The notes under the pieces are model-generated. The model worked only from the letters and a program-made list of their open reading frames with translations. It searched no databases and was not told the origin of the DNA. Shown one piece after another: positions 1-7,595 of a stretch of 64,000 nt of DNA. This DNA comes from Gilvibacter sediminis (GTDB lineage Bacteria; Bacteroidota; Bacteroidia; Flavobacteriales; Flavobacteriaceae): assembly GCF_028561565.1 (NCBI RefSeq), contig NZ_JAQQTE010000001.1:1267570-1331569 (forward strand), given 5' to 3'. The translations under genes were made by a program, and so were the position numbers. The number at the start of each line of letters is the position of its first letter. Position 1 is the first letter of the stretch.

Positions 1-263
1 CTGCAAGTGGATTGGACTATTCCATAAACAGATTGGGGTCCATGATCTCGGTGCATTTTAGCCCGACACCCGTAACGGATTTTGATACTGCAGCACTTGG
101 GAATAACGAGAATTTTAAAAAGTACTTTCACAGCATGCTGCGCCAAGGAATCTATTTGCCGCCGTCTGCTTTTGAATCTTGGTTCCTCAATGACGCCTTG
201 TCCTATGAGGATATTGACAAGACCATTGCGGCCTCAAACAACGCACTAAAGGAATTGGCATAA
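1..263 (+). CDS. hemL: Glutamate-1-semialdehyde 2,1-aminomutase, C-terminal fragment
   Basis: This is the last 87 or so codons of a gene whose start lies before the window; the reading frame begins at base 3. The visible residues match the C-terminus of the PLP-dependent GSA aminomutase family, including GSMISVHF, the VTDFDTA stretch, the RQGIYLPPSAFE segment and the YEDIDKTI helix. The enzyme converts glutamate-1-semialdehyde to 5-aminolevulinate, the C5-pathway entry to heme in the cytoplasm. The PLP lysine lies outside the window. The gene is followed at once by a strong hairpin terminator. Identity is confident; completeness cannot be judged. Confidence 0.9.
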   Translation, partial: ASGLDYSINRLGSMISVHFSPTPVTDFDTAALGNNENFKKYFHSMLRQGIYLPPSAFESWFLNDALSYEDIDKTIAASNNALKELA

Positions 264-293
264 AAAAAGCGCTTCATAAAGAAGCGCTTTTTT
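264..293 (+). terminator. Intrinsic terminator after hemL
   Basis: A near-perfect hairpin with arms AAAGCGCTTC and GAAGCGCTTT around an ATAAA loop, flanked by A and T runs. It starts directly after the hemL stop codon. The A run on the left means it could also stop transcription arriving on the minus strand from the gene ending at 310. Confidence 0.88.
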
Positions 294-309
294 TATATCG
301 TTTAAATGA

Positions 310-654
310 TTACTGCTTGCGTAACCATTTTTTGTATTGCTTTTCAGTAAGCGTCTCTTTCATGCTGTTGTTGAAGTTCTCCTCCAATTTACGAGCAACA
401 TGAGCAACGTTCGGGTTGTTCGGGTCTTTTCCCTTAACACTCTTTCTGTATTCTACTTCACGCTTTACAATTGCACGGAATAGAGTGCGTTCTTGCTCAT
501 CGCTTAGGTTTAGTTCTTTGTCTAATTGAGCCAATTCCGCCTTAGCCATTTCATCTGGCTTATCTCCACTTGCAGTAAGCGTTTGTCCGTTCATGGTTTG
601 AGAAAACAATCCAAGTACCAAAGTCAAAAGCGCTAATTTGAAAATACGTTTCAT
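310..654 (-). CDS. Small secreted helical protein, Spy/LTxxQ-like
   Basis: A 114-residue protein with a clear signal peptide (residues 1-23, hydrophobic LALLTLVLGLF, cleavage near MNGQ). The mature part is helical and charged, with LNLSDEQERTLFRAIVKRE and a C-terminal TLTEKQYKKWL segment. These resemble the LTxxQ-type repeats of Spy/CpxP-like periplasmic proteins, here one per helix pair. The next gene on the same strand (837-1289) has the same architecture, so the two are probably related functionally, perhaps as periplasmic chaperones or envelope-stress proteins. That role is inference from composition; no catalytic motif is visible. Confidence 0.65.
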   Translation of the reverse strand: MKRIFKLALLTLVLGLFSQTMNGQTLTASGDKPDEMAKAELAQLDKELNLSDEQERTLFRAIVKREVEYRKSVKGKDPNNPNVAHVARKLEENFNNSMKETLTEKQYKKWLRKQ

Positions 655-771
655 TTCTTAAATTTTTTGTTTTGTTCAAGCAGGAACCTTTGGGGGCGTC
701 AGTGCCTTCTAGGCCGTCCTGAGTGTACTAATGTACTAAATATTTACTTACAAGAAAGGGTTTACAAGAAT

Positions 772-812
772 AAAGCCAAAAACACGTTTTTCATCCGTTT
801 TTTTGGCTTTTT
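772..812 (-). terminator. Probable terminator of the Spy-like gene at 837-1289
   Basis: Complementary arms AAAGCCAAAAA (772-782) and TTTTTTTGGCTTT (about 799-811) lie just downstream of the minus-strand stop at 837. The loop is about 17 nt, longer than ideal, and a T run is present on the transcribed side. The remaining part of this intergenic stretch (655-771) shows no recognisable element. Confidence 0.6.
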
Positions 813-836
813 CAACTACAAATCAACTGTTAAAAT

Positions 837-1289
837 TTACTTTCTCTTGGCGTGTCTGCCCTTGCGACCGCGTTTTTTCTCATGCTGCATTTTCTCCCAT
901 TTTTCGTATTGATCTGCATTTAAGATCGATTTGATCTCTGCTTTAATGGCGATCTTTTTGTCCAGTGCTGCGTCCATCTTTTCAAAACGCTGCTCACTGG
1001 TGAGTTTTTTGATCTCATCGGCCTCTTTGCGTGCTTTGGCTGCTTCCATCATAGCTTTTTTATCTTGAGCTATCTTGGTTTGCACTTCTAGCATGGCTAG
1101 TTGTTGATCAGCGTCCAAGTCTAGAGCCAAGGTGAGCTTTTTGGTTTCTAATTGTGCCAGTTGTTCTGCGCTAAAGTCTTTGAGCATTTCTGCTTGTGGA
1201 CCGTGTTGTGGATTTGGACCTCGGTGTCCGCGTTGGGCGAAAGCTGCTGAGGTGGTCAGGGCGAGCATAAGGATTAAAATATTCTTCAT
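837..1289 (-). CDS. Spy/CpxP-like periplasmic protein, LTxxQ motif
   Basis: A 150-residue protein starting at ATG 1289, because the signal peptide MKNILILMLALTTSAAFAQ begins there; 15 codons upstream are in frame but add no sensible sequence. The mature protein is helical, very rich in Lys, Ala and Glu, with a His/Gly/Pro stretch after cleavage (RGHRGPNPQHGP). It carries KKLTSEQRFEKMD, a typical LTxxQ-family motif, and ILNADQYEKWEKM, a second one. It ends in a basic KKRGRKGRHAKRK tail. The family acts in the periplasm as ATP-independent chaperones or metal-stress proteins; the basic tail is unusual for that role. Function is inferred from family resemblance only. Confidence 0.7.
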   Translation of the reverse strand: MKNILILMLALTTSAAFAQRGHRGPNPQHGPQAEMLKDFSAEQLAQLETKKLTLALDLDADQQLAMLEVQTKIAQDKKAMMEAAKARKEADEIKKLTSEQRFEKMDAALDKKIAIKAEIKSILNADQYEKWEKMQHEKKRGRKGRHAKRK

Positions 1290-1389
1290 GATTTCTAAAG
1301 TTTTAATGTTTTGTTTGCCCTTATGACTGCACAAACTCCTGAGCGTTTAATCCAACCAGAAATTCTTAACACTTATTAACTTTAGAGGT

Positions 1390-1950
1390 TTAGAAGTTGA
1401 CTGTGAGGTCGCCGCGTTGCAGTTCTGTGATCTTATTGTATACGTTGCGAACGTCTTTAATGAGTTCCAGTTGAGGAGCAGTTTTCATTCCCGGCCACCA
1501 AGACATGCCTGAACTCCAGCGTTGATGCGGAGATCGTGGGCCGAGCAGAATACTGCCGCTGCGGTCTGATTTTTCTTGATACTCCAAATGACTGATGTTT
1601 TTAATGCTGACGGAGTTCAGGGTAGTACTGAATACTCCGGATTTTATCAAGATGCGGTCTTGAGTGATGCCGTAAACAGTTTTCGCTCGGACTCGCGCAT
1701 CGACAAAGAAACGTCCGAAGACCAAAAACAATCCGACTAAAACAAAAGGAATTCCAAACAGCGCAAAGGCACCAGCCTCACTGGCCATGATTACCCAAAA
1801 AATTGCGAAGCCGCACCAGAGCACGGTGAAAGGAATCATAAAGACATCTGCAGATCTAAAAACAACCCCTTGTTTGGGTTTGCCTGTCCAGATTAATCCT
1901 TCCCCGGGGTTTAAATAGGATCTAAGTTCTGATTGTAAATTCTGATGCAT
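1390..1950 (-). CDS. Bacterial PH-domain membrane protein
   Basis: A 186-residue protein from ATG 1950; an in-frame TTG two codons upstream is possible. The pattern is typical of bacterial PH-domain proteins: an N-terminal LNPGEGLIWTGKPKQG segment, two adjacent membrane helices (about residues 35-80), then a beta-rich part with VYGITQDRILIKSGVF and SVSIKNISHLEYQE. The N-terminal GE-x-hydrophobic-W-x-G motif and the 'T..R....G' strand are the usual hallmarks. It starts 6 bases after the lipoprotein gene that ends at 1957, so the two are probably co-transcribed. The specific role is unknown. Confidence 0.7.
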   Translation of the reverse strand: MHQNLQSELRSYLNPGEGLIWTGKPKQGVVFRSADVFMIPFTVLWCGFAIFWVIMASEAGAFALFGIPFVLVGLFLVFGRFFVDARVRAKTVYGITQDRILIKSGVFSTTLNSVSIKNISHLEYQEKSDRSGSILLGPRSPHQRWSSGMSWWPGMKTAPQLELIKDVRNVYNKITELQRGDLTVNF

Positions 1951-1956
1951 ACTCAA

Positions 1957-3018
1957 TTATTCAACAAAGTATTTTAAAATCTCTCCAGAACGAGAGATCC
2001 CGATAAACATGGTTTTGGCGTCTGTCATATGAATGGTAATATAACTGGATAAAGGATCCGATAAAGGCTCCAAAGTGTCTACCAGCATCCAGCTCGCAGT
2101 TTCTTGAACGTAGAGATAGAGTTGCCAACGTTCAGATCCTGCCTCTTCATCAAAAAACACTACAGAGATATCGCCTAAGGCATTAACATCAAAAGTAAAT
2201 GGTATGGCACTGGCAGAAAGCTCTAAGGGCATTTCTATGTTTGCAGAACCGTCCGGGAACTCAAAAAATCCATCACGCGCTATGACGTAATCGAACAAGG
2301 ACGGCATGCTTTCTAAACTATTCCAATTACCACCGCCATCACTGGTAACCAGCAGTTCCTCATCAGTTCTGACAAGGCCGTTCAATCGATCTTCAAAATA
2401 ATACTCTTTAATAGGCAGGGTAGTCGAAAGGATCAGATTCCAGTTAGCTCCTGCGTTCACGGTACTGTAAAGCTCCAGAAACTCGCAGCGGTCTTGCACA
2501 AATCCGTTTACATCATCAACAAATTGAATATATCCAGTATTAATTCCCGCTCCATCACAAAGGAACTCCAAGGGACGCTCAATATTGTTCCAGGAATCTC
2601 CGCCGTTTGTCGTTTTTAATATCCCATCGTAGGTATTGAGGAACAACAAATTTTCAGACAAGGCAATGAGCTTGCCGGTGATGTCTTGATTGATCAGATA
2701 CTCCCAAGTCTCCCCGCCGTCGATGGTTTTATAGACATAAACTCCAGTAACGGCATAACCGATATTTTCATCCAAGAATACTAGTTGACTAATGGAACAG
2801 AACGGAAGCTCACAGAGGTCAAAGGTCACGCTCACGCGCGTACCCGTGAATTGCAAATCCCCGTCACCGCCACCAGCTGTAGTGTCATCGGTTGGGTCTA
2901 CGGTGTCGTCTGTGGTTTGTTCGGTATCGTCTGTAGGGTCGGTCTCGTTAGAGCAGCTGTGCAGCACGGGCAGCATCAGCAAAAACAAAAACAGTCCTGC
3001 TAATTGGATCTTTTTCAT
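1957..3018 (-). CDS. Lipoprotein with YCF48/BNR-type propeller repeats
   Basis: A 353-residue lipoprotein. The signal sequence ends in the lipobox LHSC (Cys 22), followed by a Thr/Asp-rich linker with TDPTDDT and VDPTDDTT. The body has repeated motifs typical of photosystem-stability (YCF48-like) and BNR beta-propellers: KTIDGGETW, KTTNGGDSW, a variant NAGANW and TSDGGGNW, each followed by a strand. It is therefore probably an envelope-anchored beta-propeller facing the periplasm or cell surface. It is followed closely by the PH-domain gene, and the diheme lipoprotein gene upstream carries a very similar linker. Ligand or partner unknown. Confidence 0.72.
   Translation of the reverse strand: MKKIQLAGLFLFLLMLPVLHSCSNETDPTDDTEQTTDDTVDPTDDTTAGGGDGDLQFTGTRVSVTFDLCELPFCSISQLVFLDENIGYAVTGVYVYKTIDGGETWEYLINQDITGKLIALSENLLFLNTYDGILKTTNGGDSWNNIERPLEFLCDGAGINTGYIQFVDDVNGFVQDRCEFLELYSTVNAGANWNLILSTTLPIKEYYFEDRLNGLVRTDEELLVTSDGGGNWNSLESMPSLFDYVIARDGFFEFPDGSANIEMPLELSASAIPFTFDVNALGDISVVFFDEEAGSERWQLYLYVQETASWMLVDTLEPLSDPLSSYITIHMTDAKTMFIGISRSGEILKYFVE
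2882..2947. repeat. Thr/Asp-linker coding repeat, copy 1
   Basis: This GTCATC/GTCTGT-rich stretch encodes the TDD-repeat linker of the lipoprotein at 1957-3018. Seventeen bases (2882-2898, beginning GTGTCATCGG) recur exactly at 4051-4067 in the neighbouring lipoprotein gene, and further imperfect copies follow in both. The pattern suggests slippage or exchange between the two linkers. Confidence 0.6.
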
Positions 3019-3064
3019 AGTGATAGTTGATGAAATCTTAAGGAAGGTACAAAAAATTAGATAT

Positions 3065-3100
3065 AAAAAAACCGCCTCGAAAGGCGGTTTAAAGATCTTT
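3065..3100 (-). terminator. Terminator after the diheme lipoprotein gene
   Basis: Arms AAACCGCC and GGCGGTTT around a TCGAAA loop, with an A run at 3065 that becomes a T run on the minus strand. It lies downstream of the minus-strand gene ending at 3111 and upstream of the next lipoprotein gene, so those two genes may be separate transcription units. Confidence 0.8.
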
Positions 3101-3110
3101 TTAGATTCCT

Positions 3111-4193
3111 TTAGTCTAAGGATTCTAGGTATTCCACCAACATAGTGACGGCTTCCTCATGCACAACTGTGCGGCCTAACTGAGGCATACGATAGTTTAC
3201 TAAGGTAGAAAGTGTTCTGGCCTCAATTTCCCCGCGATTGGCATAAATACCTGAATCGTCAAAGGCCGTCTCATAGCGGAAATCCATATCAAAGGTTCCT
3301 ACTACACCGTTAGGATTGTGACAGTGCGCACAGTTGATGTCCATGTAGGCTCTTGCGCGCTCTTCCAAGGTATATGCAGCGTCGTCCTCCCAGTCTGGCA
3401 ATAGCGCCAAAGAAGCTGGGTCTGGTGCAAAGGTCAAAATGCCTTCATTGATAAAATACTGCAGTTGGTTGATGTTCACATACTCGTTGTTCGGGTTGAA
3501 GTTCAAGCTGCGAAGTTTTGGCCCAATAGGAGTAGTAACTGCGTTGTTGAAGTGACATACAATGCACTCAGAACGCGAAGGAATAATATAGTCTACATTA
3601 CGAGTTACTCCATTACTATCGATATAGCTGATGGGAACTTCGCCACCGTCTTCATCGTAGAAAGCTTCGGTCTGCTCGTCATTCCACAGGTAGTCTGCAG
3701 CTAACCATTCGCCAGCAAGCTTCAATAAGATACGAGTCTCAATGATCTGCTTTCCTAAAGAAGGATCGCGATCGTCTATATTGTAATAAAAGGTCTTAGC
3801 AATTAAAGTGTTGTCTGGAAAATCAGGCAATTGATCGTCTCCGGCATACTCCATAGATTGACCATTCGGCAAGCGGATCAAACGCTGTTTGGCCGCGTAA
3901 TCAGTAAATAAGCCAGAGTTCAATTCGTAAAGATAAACGCCATCACGAGGCGTAAGGTCACTTAAGTTTCCTTCAAATACAGGCAGTTCAGATAGCTTGT
4001 CTGTAAAATCTACAGGATCTGGATCTGTAGTAGTATCTCCTCCGCCAGTGGTGTCATCGGTTGGGTCCGTGGTGTCATCTGTGGTGGAAGTATCGTCTGT
4101 GGTCGTGTCGTCGCTAGGCGAGTAGTTGTCGTCGCTACAGGCGGTCACAGCCAACGCCAAAGCGAAGAAAAAGATAAGTCGGTAAAGTTTCAT
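3111..4193 (-). CDS. Diheme c-type cytochrome lipoprotein, SO_2930-like
   Basis: A 360-residue lipoprotein with lipobox VTAC (Cys 19) followed by SDDN and a long Thr/Asp linker (residues 20-60). Two c-type heme sites are visible: C210-I-V-C-H214 and C288-A-H-C-H292. A conserved YRMPQLGR near residue 336 could supply a Met axial ligand. The part between (LPNGQSMEYAGDDQLPDFPD, ILLKLAGEWLAADYLWND) matches my memory of the SO_2930-family diheme cytochromes. The likely role is electron transfer in the envelope. The C-SDD start of the mature protein resembles the surface-export signal described for Flavobacterium lipoproteins, so it may be exposed outside the cell. Redox partner unknown. Confidence 0.78.
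   Translation of the reverse strand: MKLYRLIFFFALALAVTACSDDNYSPSDDTTTDDTSTTDDTTDPTDDTTGGGDTTTDPDPVDFTDKLSELPVFEGNLSDLTPRDGVYLYELNSGLFTDYAAKQRLIRLPNGQSMEYAGDDQLPDFPDNTLIAKTFYYNIDDRDPSLGKQIIETRILLKLAGEWLAADYLWNDEQTEAFYDEDGGEVPISYIDSNGVTRNVDYIIPSRSECIVCHFNNAVTTPIGPKLRSLNFNPNNEYVNINQLQYFINEGILTFAPDPASLALLPDWEDDAAYTLEERARAYMDINCAHCHNPNGVVGTFDMDFRYETAFDDSGIYANRGEIEARTLSTLVNYRMPQLGRTVVHEEAVTMLVEYLESLD
4051..4130. repeat. Thr/Asp-linker coding repeat, copy 2
   Basis: The counterpart of the repeat at 2882-2947, here encoding residues of the linker in the diheme lipoprotein. The first 17 bases are identical to 2882-2898, and GTGTCATCTG / GTATCGTCTG variants continue downstream. Confidence 0.6.
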
Positions 4194-4632
4194 AGCGTAA
4201 AAATGTTGCTAAATATACCAAAACCAAGGGGATATCAAAAACCTGAAATTGCTTTACTCAGGCAAACGACCATTTAACTCAGGCAAATGACCATTTAACT
4301 CGATGTCGGTTTTATGAATTGCCGCACTGTGGTACTTTCGAATCAAGTTCTTTTAAACACTACAACTCGTCAAGAGTTTCACTATAGCAAACCAACGGCA
4401 GTCAGCAGGCCATTATTGTTTAATTAGTCCTGTATTCTGCACAGCTCAAAGCCTGTTGCCGCCTTGGTTGCACAAAGCATTGCTTTCTTAAGTAAGGTAA
4501 GGAAGTAGTTTTTATTTTTTGGTTGGAAGTTCATCGCCTCTAAGTTACCCTTTGCCAAGGGGGGCCTTAGGGGCGGTGTTTTTTATGGACTAATATTTCC
4601 GTAATTTTATGCTTCAACCAATCACTTTACTC
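4194..4632. other. Long intergenic region with a 21-bp tandem duplication
   Basis: There is no convincing gene in these 439 bases between divergently transcribed genes. A 21-base unit is duplicated in tandem at 4256-4276 and 4277-4297 with one mismatch (ACTCAGGCAAACGACC / ACTCAGGCAAATGACC). Near 4549-4580 is a purine-rich G stretch (CCAAGGGGGGCCTTAGGGG) of the kind often seen in flavobacterial spacers. Promoters for both flanking genes should be here, but I could not place one with confidence. Confidence 0.6.
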
Positions 4633-7161
4633 ATGCGAAAGTTTCTTTCCTTTACCCTCCTTTCTATTTTATTGCTGATTCCGGCCGCGCAGGCTCAAGA
4701 TTATTTCTTGAAGGATCAAGGACCGTTTAATTCAGATATCCCTTCTCCTGAGGAGTATTTGGAGTATCCTATTGGTTCGCAGCACACCCGCCACGATATG
4801 ATTGTGAGCTATTTTAAGATGTTGGCTCAGGTTTCAGATCGAGCTACCATAGCTACTTATGGAAAGACACATGAAGGTCGTAAATTGGTGATGTTGACCA
4901 TTTCCACGCCGGCAAACTTGCAAAATCTTGAAAAAATAAAAGCGGAGCATTTAAAGTATGTGGACCCTAAGCAATCTCCCAATGCGTATGAAAGTCTACC
5001 CATCTTTATTCAATTGGGGTATAACGTGCACGGAAACGAACCATCGAGTTCTGAGGCAGCTTTGCTAACGGCCTATACTTTGGTAGCTTCAAACAATCCA
5101 AAGGTGCTCAATTATTTGGAGAACGGGATCATTATGATCGATCCTACCATCAATCCTGACGGGCGTGACAGACATACCCAATGGGCCAATCAATACAAGG
5201 CAAATCCTTTGGTGTCTGATCCTATGGATGCAGAACACTGGGAAGCTTGGCCAAGAGGGCGTACCAACCATTACTGGTTTGATCTCAACAGAGATTGGTT
5301 GTTGGGAATCAACCCGGAAAGTCGCGGGAAGCTCAGTTGGTATCACCAATGGTATCCGAATGTAGTGACTGATTTTCACGAAATGGGCACCAATTCTACC
5401 TATTTCTTTGAGCCGATGAAACCCATCGGGTCCTTAGATCCCATCATGCCCAAAGAGAACTATGAAGACCTAAACAATCTTTTTGCGACTTATTATGAAG
5501 ATGCTTTGAACGGGATTGGATCTTTCTATTACACCAAGGAATCCTTTGATGGAACTTATCCCGGTTATGGATCTTCCTACCCAGACCTGCAAGGGGCTTT
5601 AGCGCTTTTGTTTGAACAGGCGAGTTCTCGCGGACATGTTCAAGAAACGGCTTTTGGAGAGATCACCTTTCCGTTTACCATCAGAAACCAATACACTTCC
5701 AGCATGGCTACCGTGCAGGCTGCTGTTGAGAATAAAGGTACGCTTAGAAAATACCAACAGGATTTCTTTAAATCCGCAGTCAATGAAAAAGCGCCTACGG
5801 GTTATGCTGCTTATACCTTTAATAAGGGAACAGACGGCAACCGCATGAAGGCCTTTATTGACAAATTGTTGTTGCATGAGATCGAGGTCTACAAAAGCGG
5901 GGACCAGTATTCAGTGCCGCTAGCGCAGCCGCAACGTCGTATGGTGCAATCCTTTTTTGAGACTTACAAAAGCTATCGTGATTCGGTGTTCTATGACGCC
6001 TCTGCTTGGAGTGTTGCTAACTTTTACAATGTGCCTTACAAAGGGCAAACGCGCAATCCGGGAGGTACTCCAGTGACTTCCACAGAAGGTATAACCAATG
6101 TGAAGAATGTGCCACAAAGCGGTTACGCTTATTTATTGGATTGGAACGATTATAATGCGCCGGCTGCTTTGTATCATTTACAGTCCAAGGGCATTGTGGT
6201 GAATGCTGCCTTTAAGCCTTTTAGCATTGTGACCCATGCTGGAGAGCAGTCTTTTGATTACGGAACGGTGCTGATTCCGGTTTCTAAACAGAATCTTTCC
6301 GCATCGGAAGTTTACACCATCATTAAAGAGGCTGAAACTGCTTTTGAAGTTCCGCTTTATGCTGTGAATACAGGCTTTAGTGTAAAGGGAATTGATCTGG
6401 GAAGCAACAATTTTAGAGCTTTGGATCAACCCAAAGCTGCTATGCTTATTGGGAATGGCGTAAATTCCTATGAGGCAGGAGAAGTTTGGCATTTGTTGGA
6501 TACGCGTGTGCGTATGCCGATAACCAAAATACAAATGCGCGCCTTTTCTTTTGCTGACTTGGATCGTTACAACACCTTAGTGATGGTCTCTGGCAGTTAT
6601 CGTGAACTGGATTCTACACAGATAGATCGCCTAAAATCTTGGGTGGGACAGGGCAATACCTTGATTACCATTGCCAATGCTTCTCGCTGGGCGGTAAGTA
6701 GAAAATTGGTCAATGAAAAGTTCACCCAGAGTAAAGACAAGAAAGACACTACAGTGGAGCGTAAGCCTTATGTGGATGCCGGTGAGAACATAGGTCGTGA
6801 ACGTGTAGGTGGGGTTATTTTAGAGACCGACTTGGATCTGACCCATCCGCTTGGATTTGGATATACTTCCACGCGTTTGCCAGTCTACAAAAACAACTTG
6901 GTCTTTTTGCAACCGAGCACGAGTGCATACAGCACGGTAGCTAAGTATACGGCCAATCCACATATCGATGGTTTTATTTCACCAGACAATTTGGAGCAGA
7001 TGATCAAACCTTCTGCCTCGCTAATTGTAAGTCCTGTAGGTGGCGGTCGTGTGGTGATGTTTGCAGACAACCCGAACTTTAGAGGGTCGTGGTACGGTAC
7101 TAACCGATTGTTTTTAAATGCCCTATTCTTAGGGTCGGAGATAAGAGTGCCAAGAGACTAA
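4633..7161 (+). CDS. Secreted M14-family zinc carboxypeptidase
   Basis: An 842-residue protein from ATG 4633, where the signal peptide MRKFLSFTLLSILLLIPAAQAQ begins; an ATG eight codons upstream is less likely. Zinc ligands of the M14 family are visible: H133-x-x-E136 in NVHGNEPSSSEA, and H249 in VTDFHEMGTNS. TINPDGRDR and FDLNRDW are also typical. The C-terminal third (about residue 590 on, AAMLIGNGVNSYEAGEVWHL) looks like a glutamine-amidotransferase-fold domain, as in many large Bacteroidota M14 peptidases. It probably degrades extracellular or periplasmic peptides. Its stop abuts the stop of the convergent gene. Confidence 0.88.
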   Translation: MRKFLSFTLLSILLLIPAAQAQDYFLKDQGPFNSDIPSPEEYLEYPIGSQHTRHDMIVSYFKMLAQVSDRATIATYGKTHEGRKLVMLTISTPANLQNLEKIKAEHLKYVDPKQSPNAYESLPIFIQLGYNVHGNEPSSSEAALLTAYTLVASNNPKVLNYLENGIIMIDPTINPDGRDRHTQWANQYKANPLVSDPMDAEHWEAWPRGRTNHYWFDLNRDWLLGINPESRGKLSWYHQWYPNVVTDFHEMGTNSTYFFEPMKPIGSLDPIMPKENYEDLNNLFATYYEDALNGIGSFYYTKESFDGTYPGYGSSYPDLQGALALLFEQASSRGHVQETAFGEITFPFTIRNQYTSSMATVQAAVENKGTLRKYQQDFFKSAVNEKAPTGYAAYTFNKGTDGNRMKAFIDKLLLHEIEVYKSGDQYSVPLAQPQRRMVQSFFETYKSYRDSVFYDASAWSVANFYNVPYKGQTRNPGGTPVTSTEGITNVKNVPQSGYAYLLDWNDYNAPAALYHLQSKGIVVNAAFKPFSIVTHAGEQSFDYGTVLIPVSKQNLSASEVYTIIKEAETAFEVPLYAVNTGFSVKGIDLGSNNFRALDQPKAAMLIGNGVNSYEAGEVWHLLDTRVRMPITKIQMRAFSFADLDRYNTLVMVSGSYRELDSTQIDRLKSWVGQGNTLITIANASRWAVSRKLVNEKFTQSKDKKDTTVERKPYVDAGENIGRERVGGVILETDLDLTHPLGFGYTSTRLPVYKNNLVFLQPSTSAYSTVAKYTANPHIDGFISPDNLEQMIKPSASLIVSPVGGGRVVMFADNPNFRGSWYGTNRLFLNALFLGSEIRVPRD

Positions 7162-7548
7162 CTATTTTAATGAAATAGCACAACTGCTAGAACTTCCAAA
7201 CCAACGCACGCGGTTTTTGGACGCAGTCTTGTAGATATAATCACGGATCAATCTTGGAATAAAGGCCAATAAAGCAGCCACGCGTTTCCATTTATCGATC
7301 TTCCCAACCACGCGCAGAAATCCGTCGGAGTGCGTGTGTACGCCGTTTTGGTCTATGAGGATTACGGTTTCAAGTCTTTCGGTGTTAAAACCGAATTGCT
7401 TTAGATATTCTTGACCCTTTGGAGATTGAAAAGGAACAAAGCTAAAGAGGTCTGCCGGAGCAAATTTGAGTAGCCAACCCACAACGCCGTTGCAGAGGTT
7501 GCATTCTCCATCAAAAATGATAATGTCTTTTGTAGTTGTAGTTTCCAT
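7162..7548 (-). CDS. DCC-family thiol-disulfide oxidoreductase-like protein (DUF393)
   Basis: A 128-residue protein with the family signature FDGECNLCNGVVGWLL at residues 13-28, containing the D-x-x-C-x-x-C thioredoxin-like motif that names the DCC family. SDGFLRVVGKI in the middle and the C-terminal RDYIYKTASKNR-x-x-WFG segment are also conserved in the family. It is presumably cytoplasmic with a redox role, though no substrate is established for these proteins. It converges head-on with the peptidase gene with no intergenic base. Confidence 0.88.
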   Translation of the reverse strand: METTTTKDIIIFDGECNLCNGVVGWLLKFAPADLFSFVPFQSPKGQEYLKQFGFNTERLETVILIDQNGVHTHSDGFLRVVGKIDKWKRVAALLAFIPRLIRDYIYKTASKNRVRWFGSSSSCAISLK

Positions 7549-7595
7549 GATGCCTAAGTAGTCGCAAAGAGTAGGGCTTGCATTACAATTTCTGG

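Noticed and set aside
2792-3145. A 117-codon + strand frame rich in Ser and Val
   Set aside because: Antisense reading of the Thr/Asp linker of the lipoprotein gene; no signal of its own.
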